A stretch of DNA of 11,904 nucleotides from JACNLC01 sp964607375 (GTDB taxonomy: Bacteria; Fidelibacterota; Marinisomatia; SCGC-AAA003-L08; JACNLC01). The position numbers were made by a program, and so were the translations under genes. Shown here in pieces: positions 6,249 through 11,904 of the stretch. The stretch covers positions 1 through 11,904 of the forward strand of contig CAZSJY010000058.1 of the NCBI GenBank assembly GCA_964607375.1, in the 5' to 3' direction. The notes under the pieces are model-generated. The model was not told the origin of the DNA. It saw nothing but the letters and a program-made list of their open reading frames with translations, and did not search any database. The first letter of the stretch is position 1, and each line of letters opens with the position of its first letter.

Positions 6249-6464
6249 ATGAAAAAGGTATTATCCACAATTTCTGAATGGATAGCCACAATAACAGATT
6301 TTCTTAAAGGCATAATTGTACTTGGAATAGTTATCGGAATATTGTTTGATGATTATTTTGGAGTAATTGCTGGGATAGGAAATTTAATGGGACAATTCGG
6401 TGAAGCAGGTTTGGCAGGATTAGTGGCATTGGTGTTGGTAGTTGCTTGGTATAAAAAGAAGTAA
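6249..6464 (+). CDS. Small two-helix membrane protein, second of the tandem pair (unrecognised)
   Basis: A 71-aa paralogue of the preceding gene, 39 bp downstream. It has a very strong ribosome-binding site, TAGGAGGT (6236-6243), five bases before ATG, so high expression is likely. An amphipathic N-terminus holding WIATITDFLKG is followed by helix 1 (~19-34) and an acidic turn DDYFG. The Gly-rich second segment (~38-67) ends in Tyr-Lys-Lys-Lys, so by the positive-inside rule the C-terminus is probably cytoplasmic. Gly and small residues recur in helix 2 (GNLMGQFGEAGLAGL), suggesting tight helix packing or oligomerisation. Not recognised. Small size and duplication could point to a structural or pore-forming pair, which is inference. 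Confidence 0.82.
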   Translation: MKKVLSTISEWIATITDFLKGIIVLGIVIGILFDDYFGVIAGIGNLMGQFGEAGLAGLVALVLVVAWYKKK

Positions 6465-6475
6465 GAATGAAAAAT

Positions 6476-6509
6476 CCTCATAGGTCCGGGATTACTCGGA
6501 CTTATGGGG
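6476..6509 (+). ncRNA. Strong 13-bp stem-loop between the membrane-protein and secreted-protein gene pairs
   Basis: CCTCATAGGTCCG (6476-6488) pairs with CGGACTTATGGGG (6497-6509) across an 8-nt loop. All 13 positions pair in RNA, with two G-U pairs on the + strand. Those G-U pairs would be A-C mismatches in the other strand's transcript, so the structure favours + strand RNA. It begins 11 bp after the stop codon at 6464. The following TAAAATTTTAAT is not a clean T-run, so it may be a weak terminator, an mRNA-stabilising hairpin or a processing site. Confidence 0.6.
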
Positions 6510-6523
6510 TAAAATTTTAATAA

Positions 6524-6556
6524 CATCAATCGGATATCGCAAGATATGGGTTGATG
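6524..6556 (+). ncRNA. Stem-loop with GCAA (GNRA) tetraloop in the 5' leader of the secreted-protein genes
   Basis: CATCAATC (6524-6531) pairs with GGTTGATG (6549-6556) with one G-U. A small internal loop (GG against G) follows, then ATATC (6534-6538) pairs with GATAT (6543-6547), closing on GCAA at 6539-6542. A C-G closed GNRA tetraloop is typical of folded RNA, not of DNA operators. It ends 33 bp before the next start codon, so it could affect translation or stability of the downstream mRNA. It matches no riboswitch class I know. Confidence 0.55.
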
Positions 6557-6589
6557 CACAATGAAAAGAAAAACAAAAGGAAATAAAAG

Positions 6590-6985
6590 ATGAAAAAAAT
6601 AGTAATTATTTTCATGGTTAGTCTGTTTTCAACAGCATTTGCTGCTGTAACGTTTAATATTGGTACTGGTTTTACCGATTTAGACAATGATACAGGCATG
6701 GTAGTAGGTCAAACATTTGGTGTTAACTTTGACCTTAACAAAACAACAACACTAGGTTATGATTCTGAGTTGGGAATGTTAGGTACATTTGATGTTCCTT
6801 TTGGGGCAGAACTAAGAATGGGTTGGGACAACAATGGTAGCTCTTACTCTGTTGGTTTAGGTTATAACTGGTGGACAGGTGGTGAAGCAATTAAAACTAC
6901 TGTTGGCACAGCTATTGACTATTCTACTGCAGGTGGTGGCAATGATGATACCGCAATTAGGGTTAATGTAGGATTTGGATTTTAA
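6590..6985 (+). CDS. Small secreted protein, probable outer-membrane beta-barrel, first of a paralogous pair
   Basis: A 131-aa protein with a clear Sec signal peptide: MKK, hydrophobic IVIIFMVSLFSTAFA, and likely cleavage after AFA at residue 18. The mature ~113 residues are rich in Gly, Thr, Asn and aromatic residues in alternating strands (FGVNFDLN, AELRMGWDN, YSVGLGYNW, IRVNVGFGF) with no cysteine. The terminal Phe after alternating hydrophobics is the usual beta-signal for outer-membrane insertion by the BAM complex. AAAGGA precedes the ATG. It is related to the next gene (compare FGVNFDLNKTTTLGYDSE with IGLKLNIDDNKYTGFDTD). The specific function is unknown, and a periplasmic beta-rich protein is the main alternative. 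Confidence 0.8.
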   Translation: MKKIVIIFMVSLFSTAFAAVTFNIGTGFTDLDNDTGMVVGQTFGVNFDLNKTTTLGYDSELGMLGTFDVPFGAELRMGWDNNGSSYSVGLGYNWWTGGEAIKTTVGTAIDYSTAGGGNDDTAIRVNVGFGF

Positions 6986-6990
6986 GTTAA

Positions 6991-7359
6991 ATGAATAAAT
7001 TCTTATTTACATTTATTGCTTTCAGTTTACTATCTTTTGTAATAGCAAGGGATGTAGCGCCTTCAGTTTCCTTGAGATATGATAACCTCTCAACAGGAAT
7101 ACAACCAAGCCAAGCAATAGGATTAAAACTAAATATTGATGATAATAAATATACAGGTTTTGATACTGATGGCTTTGATCATCGAATTTTTGTAGGATGG
7201 TCATTTGGGAAGATAGGATTAGGTGTTGATAACCTGAATACTCCAGAATATACTGTCGGAGCAACATACCCAGTTCTCGAAAATCTATACGTAGATTTGG
7301 ATTATGTTATAAATGAAGCTGAGGATCATCTGCGGCTTTCGTTGACAGTAGAGTTTTAG
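6991..7359 (+). CDS. Small secreted protein, probable outer-membrane beta-barrel, second of the pair
   Basis: A 122-aa paralogue of the previous protein, starting 5 bp after its stop codon without a strong ribosome-binding site, which suggests translational coupling. The signal peptide MNKFLFTFIAFSLLSFVIA is probably cleaved at residue 19. The mature chain alternates hydrophobic and polar residues (SVSLRYDNL, IGLKLNID, IFVGWSFGKIGLGV, YVDLDYVI) and ends LRLSLTVEF with C-terminal Phe, consistent with a small barrel. It is more acidic than its partner. A perfect terminator follows 19 bp downstream, so this is the last gene of the cassette. No family was recognised. Confidence 0.8.
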   Translation: MNKFLFTFIAFSLLSFVIARDVAPSVSLRYDNLSTGIQPSQAIGLKLNIDDNKYTGFDTDGFDHRIFVGWSFGKIGLGVDNLNTPEYTVGATYPVLENLYVDLDYVINEAEDHLRLSLTVEF

Positions 7360-7378
7360 ATTAAAGTTTAATTCTTAT

Positions 7379-7405
7379 AAAAGGGCTCCTTTGGAGCCCT
7401 TTTTT
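7379..7405 (+). terminator. Rho-independent terminator of the small-protein cassette
   Basis: GGGCTCC (7383-7389), loop TTT and GGAGCCC (7393-7399) form a perfect 7-bp G/C-rich stem followed by six Ts (7400-7405). Four As before the stem can extend pairing with the T-run. It separates the cassette from the next gene. Confidence 0.95.
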
Positions 7406-7483
7406 GTTGCAAAACTAAAATCACTTCAATTCTTATAACTTTTGAGTTTGGATTTAGATTTCAAAGTCATCTATTTTTAGTTT

Positions 7484-10480
7484 ATGGCAATAAGAAATAA
7501 ACAAGGATTTCATCCAAGCACATTCCAAGATTTGATGATGCACCGCATTCATGAAATACTGTTAGTTGCCAGTCCGTATGACGCATTTATTTTAGAAGAA
7601 GATGGAAGACTCACTGAAAGAATTTTACACGAGTATGTTGGAATGAATCTGAGTTATGCTCCACGAGTTTCGCAAGCATCTACTGCAAATCGTGCAATGG
7701 AAATGCTCAAAAAACGAAAATTCGATCTTGTAATTGTAATGTTAAGAATTTCTGATATGGACCCACTAACTTTCGGATCTCGAGTAAAAGAGAAATACTC
7801 CTCTATGCCAATTATTTTGTTGGTATTTGATGATTCAGAATTAAAACAATTACCTGAAATTATTCCTAAATCTTCAATAGATACTACCTTTGTGTGGTCT
7901 GGTAATGCAAGTGTTCTTCCTGCAATAATAAAGTTAACTGAAGATAGAAAAAATGTTCGTCGAGACATTCGTAAGGGAAATGTTCGAACAATCTTGTTAA
8001 TTGAAGATTCTCCTCGACATTATTCTGTCATGCTCCCTTTAATATATAAAGAAATTTTGTTTCATACACAAAACTTGATGAGCAAAAGTTTAGATAATAC
8101 ACAACGACTTTTGTATATGCGTGCTAGACCCAAATTATTACTTGTTCAATCTTATGAAGAAGCCGAAAAATTGTACAAACGATACCGTTTCAATACTCTT
8201 GGAATAATCTCTGATGTTGAGTTTGTAAGAGAAATGAAAAGAGATTTAAATGCGGGAGTAGATTTTGTAAGTTGGGTTCGCAAACTAGATCCATCAATGC
8301 CAATTATGCTACAATCAACAGAAGCATCTCATAAAACACAGGCGAAGGAGGTGCGGGCTCATTTTTTGCACAAAGAATCAACAACCTTGCTTCAAAATTT
8401 AAGAGCATTTATTGTAGATAATTTTGGATTTGGTGATTTTGTGTTTCGCTTACCCAAAACCAGTGAAATTGTGGCTAAGGCACCAAATTTACCTTCTTTG
8501 ATAAAAATCTTGGAAACTGTTCCAGAATCTTCTCTGGTATATCATGCATCCAGCAATCATTTTTCAAATTGGCTTGCAATGCACGGTCATTTTAATTTTG
8601 CTTCAGTAATAAGACCTATGCAAGTTAGCGATTTTGAAAACTTAAAATCATTGAGAAAATTTCTTGTTGATTCTCTTTCTCAAACTCTTTCGAAACAGCA
8701 AAAAGGTCGAATAGTTGAATTTTACGAAGATACTTTTAGTTCGAATGTTAATTTTGCAAGGATCTCAAAGGGATCGCTTGGCGGAAAAGCACGAGGATTA
8801 GCGTTCGCAAATATAATGCTTGAAAAATCAAATATCTCCGAGAAATTTCCTAATATTGACATTAGAATTCCAAGAGTTGTCGTTATAGGAACTGAAGAAT
8901 TTGATAAATTTATGGAAACCAACGATCTTTGGAACAAAGCTCTTAGCATTGTTGATGACCAGCAAATTGTAGATTTATTTCTAGAATCTCGTCTTACCAG
9001 AAAATTAGTTCAATCGTTAAAAAAATACTTGTCTAAGGTTGACCATCCATTAGCTGTTCGGTCATCAAGTTTGCTTGAGGATTCTCAATATCAACCACTC
9101 GCTGGAATGTATTCAACTTTTATGTTATCAAATTGCTCTGCCAATGACAAGGAACGCTTAAGTCAGCTTTGCGAAGCAGTTAAGCGAGTGTATGCTTCAA
9201 CATTTTCACAAGAGACTAAGTCAGTAATGAAGACCTCTATCCAGCGTTTGGAAGAAGAAAAAATGGGAATAATTATTCAAGAACTGGTTGGTCAACAGCA
9301 CGAAAATAGATTTTATCCTTCTTTTAGTGGTGTTGCACAGAATTACAATTACTACCCTGTTTCTTATATGGAAAGAGAAGAAGGAATTGCTTTTGTTGCT
9401 TTGGGATTAGGAAGAACTATCGTGGAGGGTGAAAAAGCACTAAGATTTTCTCCAAAATATCCATCTCTACTACCTCAATTTTACTCGATTAAATCTACAA
9501 TTAACAATTCTCAGAATCACTTTTACGCCTTGGAATTATCTTGCAACAAAAACTCTCTTCGCGATGGTGAATCTGAAAATCTAAAGAAGTTTACACTGGC
9601 AACTGCTGAAGTAGATAAAACTCTAAAAAATGTCGCTAGTGTTGTATGTACTCAAGATGAAATCTTACGAGATTCTCTTAGTTATCAAGGTGTTCGTGTC
9701 GTTACTTTTGCTCCAATCCTTAAGTGGGAATCCTTCCCTCTTTCGGATATCATTAATGAACTTCTAGATATAAGCAAAGTATCTCTTGGTTGTCCAGTAG
9801 AAATTGAATTTGCCGTCAATCTTTGGAATGATAAGGAAAAATCACCTGAATTTTGTTTGGTGCAAATAAGGCCTATGGTCATAGAAAGCTCTCTAAAACC
9901 TGACGAAATTAAACTTTATTCTAAAAATGAAGTTTTGGGGAAAAGCAGTGTAACCCTCGGAAATGGAATAATTGATGATATAAATAACATAGTTTTTGTA
10001 AAACAAGAAGCATTTGATGAATCGAATACGCAAAAAATAGCTGATCAAATTAGTGTATTTAATCAAACTTTGGGTTCTGGCAATCCATACATTTTGATTG
10101 GACCAGGTCGATGGGGAACTGCTGACCCTTGGCTTGGAATTCCAGTACAATGGAAACAAATTTCAAATGCAAAGGTTATAGTTGAAATTGGACTAGAAGA
10201 TTTCGATATTGACCCTTCGTTTGGAAGCCACTTTTTTCAAAATGTTACAAGCCTACGGATTGGTTATTTTACCATTAACAAAAAAAATCCAAATGATTTT
10301 CTTGATTGGGATTGGCTAAATAGTTTGACAATTGAAAAGGAAACCGAGTTTTTAAAATTCATCAGCTTAGATTTCCCATTAAAAGTTAAAATTGATGGAC
10401 AAACAGGAATAGGGATGATAGTTAAGCCTTCACCAACAGAAATTGAGAAAATGGATGAAGAGGACTCAACAGGAATTTGA
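7484..10480 (+). CDS. Tandem receiver / PEP-pyruvate-binding (ATP-grasp) domain protein
   Basis: A 998-aa cytoplasmic protein. Domain 1 (~22-155) has a receiver-like fold, but the phospho-acceptor position in FDLVIVMLRISDMD is Met86, so it is a pseudo-receiver. Domain 2 (~168-315) has a receiver's acidic pair E174-D175, acceptor D244 in IISDVEF, S278/T279 and K297. After a linker, a PPDK/PEP-synthase ATP-binding domain runs ~428-800, with GSLGGKARGLAF (430-441), PLAVRSSSLLED (522-533), the LAGMYSTF loop (539-546) and CLVQIRP (791-797). The phospho-histidine swivelling domain and the PEP-binding barrel of true PEP synthases are missing. Instead there is a distinct C-terminal domain with GPGRWGTADPWLGIPVQW (873-890). 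I recall similar large proteins in Bacteroidota, annotated only by domain. It probably phosphorylates or binds an unknown substrate under receiver control. The ATG has no obvious ribosome-binding site. Confidence 0.85.
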   Translation: MAIRNKQGFHPSTFQDLMMHRIHEILLVASPYDAFILEEDGRLTERILHEYVGMNLSYAPRVSQASTANRAMEMLKKRKFDLVIVMLRISDMDPLTFGSRVKEKYSSMPIILLVFDDSELKQLPEIIPKSSIDTTFVWSGNASVLPAIIKLTEDRKNVRRDIRKGNVRTILLIEDSPRHYSVMLPLIYKEILFHTQNLMSKSLDNTQRLLYMRARPKLLLVQSYEEAEKLYKRYRFNTLGIISDVEFVREMKRDLNAGVDFVSWVRKLDPSMPIMLQSTEASHKTQAKEVRAHFLHKESTTLLQNLRAFIVDNFGFGDFVFRLPKTSEIVAKAPNLPSLIKILETVPESSLVYHASSNHFSNWLAMHGHFNFASVIRPMQVSDFENLKSLRKFLVDSLSQTLSKQQKGRIVEFYEDTFSSNVNFARISKGSLGGKARGLAFANIMLEKSNISEKFPNIDIRIPRVVVIGTEEFDKFMETNDLWNKALSIVDDQQIVDLFLESRLTRKLVQSLKKYLSKVDHPLAVRSSSLLEDSQYQPLAGMYSTFMLSNCSANDKERLSQLCEAVKRVYASTFSQETKSVMKTSIQRLEEEKMGIIIQELVGQQHENRFYPSFSGVAQNYNYYPVSYMEREEGIAFVALGLGRTIVEGEKALRFSPKYPSLLPQFYSIKSTINNSQNHFYALELSCNKNSLRDGESENLKKFTLATAEVDKTLKNVASVVCTQDEILRDSLSYQGVRVVTFAPILKWESFPLSDIINELLDISKVSLGCPVEIEFAVNLWNDKEKSPEFCLVQIRPMVIESSLKPDEIKLYSKNEVLGKSSVTLGNGIIDDINNIVFVKQEAFDESNTQKIADQISVFNQTLGSGNPYILIGPGRWGTADPWLGIPVQWKQISNAKVIVEIGLEDFDIDPSFGSHFFQNVTSLRIGYFTINKKNPNDFLDWDWLNSLTIEKETEFLKFISLDFPLKVKIDGQTGIGMIVKPSPTEIEKMDEEDSTGI

Positions 10481-10516
10481 TGTTAGTGATAAACAATTTA
10501 TTTGGAAACTAATTTT

Positions 10517-10843
10517 ATGAAACAAGGTGGAGTAGTAAAAATACAGACTTATTGTCCCGAAGAATCTGCAAATGATGTTAGAATGGCAATTGGTAAGGCC
10601 GGTGGAGGAAGAATTGGTAATTATTCGTACTGTGCTTTTGTAAGCAAAGGATATGGGCATTTTTTACCAATGGATGGAGCTTACCCGGTTGTTGGTGAAA
10701 TTGGTAAAATTGAGACGGTTGGTGAAGTTAAAATTGAATTTGTTTGTGCAACAGATATGATTCAAACGGTTGTAGAAGCTCTTAAAAAAGCACACCCATA
10801 CGAAGAAGTTCCGATTGATGTATTCCAATTAATGGACTACTAA
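10517..10843 (+). CDS. NIF3/YqfO-type small domain protein (CutA/PII-like fold)
   Basis: A 108-aa protein with the signatures of the stand-alone NIF3/YqfO insert domain: GRIGNYSYCAF (31-41), FLPMDGAYPVVGEIGKIE (49-66), and AHPYEEVPIDVF (92-103) near the C-terminus. This domain has a ferredoxin-like fold related to CutA and PII and forms trimers; its biochemical role is not settled, and metal binding has been proposed. ATG 10517 was chosen because TTTGGAAA lies 8-15 bases upstream and the conserved part starts at VKIQTYCP. A TTG at 10502 would add five residues without a ribosome-binding site. It lies 36 bp after the receiver/PEP-binding gene and may be co-transcribed. It converges on the deacetylase gene 59 bp away. 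Confidence 0.85.
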   Translation: MKQGGVVKIQTYCPEESANDVRMAIGKAGGGRIGNYSYCAFVSKGYGHFLPMDGAYPVVGEIGKIETVGEVKIEFVCATDMIQTVVEALKKAHPYEEVPIDVFQLMDY

Positions 10844-10902
10844 AAGATAAATTTCTCCGTTTACATAAATACATTTCAAAATTCTATCCCTTTCGTTAAA
10901 CA

Positions 10903-11802
10903 TCAAACAACCGCCTTACACACCTCTAAAACACTTTCGGCCAATGCAGTTAAATCATACCCTCCTTCAAGTCCAAACAAAATATGTGGATTTATTGATA
11001 AAAGTGCTTTTGCCATCTCACCAAAATCTTCTGTTTTTAGTTTGAATTCTGATAGAGGATCGTCTTTATGTGCATCAAATCCTGCACTAACAATTATTAG
11101 TTGTGGATTAAAATCGCATAAGAAAGGTATTACTTTATCAAAGAATGCCGATAGATATTCCTCACTTCCCGTTCCTGCAGGTAAAGGAATATTGAGGATA
11201 TTATTATATTTTCCTGTTTCGTTTGTTGTTCCTGTGCCAGGATAATGTGGAGATTGATGTATTGAACAATAACGAACTCGCTTTTCGTTTTCTAAAATTT
11301 GTTGAGTTCCGTTTCCGTGGTGTACATCCCAATCAAAAATTGCAACCCTGTCAATATTTTTTTCTTCAATCGCATAGGATGTTGCTACTGCACAATTGTT
11401 GAATAAACAAAATCCCATTGCTTTATTGTACTCGGCGTGATGCCCTGGTGGTCTAGATATTACAAATGCAGATTGATCAACGAGAACCTCATCAACTCCA
11501 ACTAACCAAGCACCAGAACTAAGTAGCGCTATTTCATAACTATCTTTTCCTGCGTAAGTATCTTGGTCTAAATAGCCACCTCCTAATTCACAAGTTTCTT
11601 TCACCTTTTGAATGTATTGTGACGAGTGTACTCTTTGAATATCTGAGATTTCTGCCGAGCGAGGTATTATCCAGCTTAACCTAGAAGAAATATCTGATGA
11701 TTTTAGCACATTCACACACGCAATTATGCGTTCTGATCGCTCGGGATGGCCAAACCCAGAATCGTGCAATAGAAATCGATTATTCGTGATTATTGAAATC
11801 AT
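10903..11802 (-). CDS. Zinc-dependent histone-deacetylase-family amidohydrolase
   Basis: A 299-aa enzyme of the HDAC / acetylpolyamine amidohydrolase / AcuC superfamily, which removes acetyl or acyl groups from amines. The catalytic His pair is H121-H122 in RPPGHHAEYN. Zn ligands are D159 and H161 in FDWDVHHGNGTQ and D243 in SAGFDAHKDDP, and the catalytic Tyr is Y282 in LEGGYD. GFCLFNNCA (130-138) is also conserved, so the protein looks active. ATG at 11802 was preferred because AGGA (complement of 11809-11812) stands six bases before it. The ATG two codons upstream overlaps that site. The class II-like DWDVHHGNGTQ motif fits bacterial homologues acting on acetylpolyamines or protein lysines, and the substrate cannot be told from sequence. 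It is convergent with the NIF3-like gene, with no clear terminator between them. Confidence 0.93.
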   Translation of the reverse strand: MISIITNNRFLLHDSGFGHPERSERIIACVNVLKSSDISSRLSWIIPRSAEISDIQRVHSSQYIQKVKETCELGGGYLDQDTYAGKDSYEIALLSSGAWLVGVDEVLVDQSAFVISRPPGHHAEYNKAMGFCLFNNCAVATSYAIEEKNIDRVAIFDWDVHHGNGTQQILENEKRVRYCSIHQSPHYPGTGTTNETGKYNNILNIPLPAGTGSEEYLSAFFDKVIPFLCDFNPQLIIVSAGFDAHKDDPLSEFKLKTEDFGEMAKALLSINPHILFGLEGGYDLTALAESVLEVCKAVV

Positions 11803-11849
11803 AAACATTCCTTTCGTCTTTATTAAATTTATTACACTCTGTGGGATAT

Positions 11850-11869
11850 TATGAAACTACAATTTCATA
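11850..11869. promoter_or_regulatory. Dyad TATGAAA-N6-TTTCATA upstream of the deacetylase gene
   Basis: Seven-base perfect arms, TATGAAA (11850-11856) and TTTCATA (11863-11869), lie 48 bp upstream of the chosen start codon, within the likely promoter region. It could be an operator, but the arms are short and A/T-rich. Nothing else was seen in the remaining ~95 bp to the window end. Confidence 0.25.
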
Positions 11870-11904
11870 TTTCAGAAAATTACTAAATTTTCGCATTTAC
11901 TCTA

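Noticed and set aside
7407..7439. Sigma-70 promoter (TTGCAA and TATAAC) ahead of the receiver/PEP-binding gene
   Set aside because: The spacing is about 21 bp, outside the usual 16-18, so it was not annotated.
10502..10516. TTG start five codons upstream for the NIF3-like protein
   Set aside because: No ribosome-binding site at a suitable distance, and the ATG at 10517 precedes the conserved region with a better one.
11042..11245. + strand open frame of 67 codons inside the deacetylase gene
   Set aside because: It lies fully within a well-conserved - strand enzyme and shows no recognisable protein features; treated as a shadow frame.
11851..11886. Tiny + strand ORF of 11 codons near the right edge
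   Set aside because: Too short, no family signal, and it overlaps the probable promoter and dyad of the deacetylase gene.

Overview
The window is AT-rich bacterial DNA from a chromosome, apparently a draft or metagenomic assembly, since it contains a 100-N scaffold gap. Most genes have clear Shine-Dalgarno sequences. A ~1000-residue receiver/PEP-binding protein of a type I associate with Bacteroidota and relatives, together with small proteins ending in an outer-membrane beta-barrel signature, suggests a Gram-negative member of the FCB/Marinimicrobia/Cloacimonadota part of the tree. This placement is an inference, not a proof; the use of Shine-Dalgarno sites argues mildly against Bacteroidota proper.

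Region 1 (1-5633) is an amino-acid gene cluster, all on the + strand: homoserine dehydrogenase (hom), aspartate-semialdehyde dehydrogenase (asd), aspartate kinase (lysC), a tyrosine phenol-lyase (tpl) and an Lrp/AsnC-family regulator. The first three supply the aspartate-to-homoserine trunk for Thr/Met/Lys. The lyase degrades tyrosine to phenol, pyruvate and ammonia, and the regulator is a natural candidate to control the set. Three intercistronic gaps carry related GGAGC/GCTCC-rich inverted-repeat sequences. Two of these accompany C-terminal pieces of a 23S-IVS (S23) four-helix-bundle protein. One has overprinted the start of lysC. The hom 3' end is split by the N gap, but the gap is flanked by an exact 55-bp duplication and is almost certainly artificial. 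Collapsing it gives an intact 345-aa enzyme.

Region 2 (5634-7405) opens with a ~360-bp non-coding leader containing several dyads. It is followed by a compact, unrecognised four-gene cassette. Two tandem paralogous ~71-residue two-helix membrane proteins come first, then two strong RNA-like stem-loops (the second with a GCAA tetraloop). Two paralogous small secreted proteins that look like outer-membrane beta-barrels follow, and a textbook Rho-independent terminator closes the set. This is the best candidate for an undescribed system in the window.

Region 3 (7406-11904) has a 998-aa protein combining a pseudo-receiver, a receiver and a PEP/pyruvate-binding ATP-grasp domain but lacking the phospho-histidine domain. 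After it comes a small NIF3/YqfO-type protein and, convergently on the - strand, a zinc-dependent histone-deacetylase-family (acetylpolyamine amidohydrolase-like) enzyme. No rRNA, tRNA, CRISPR array, transposase or phage gene was seen.
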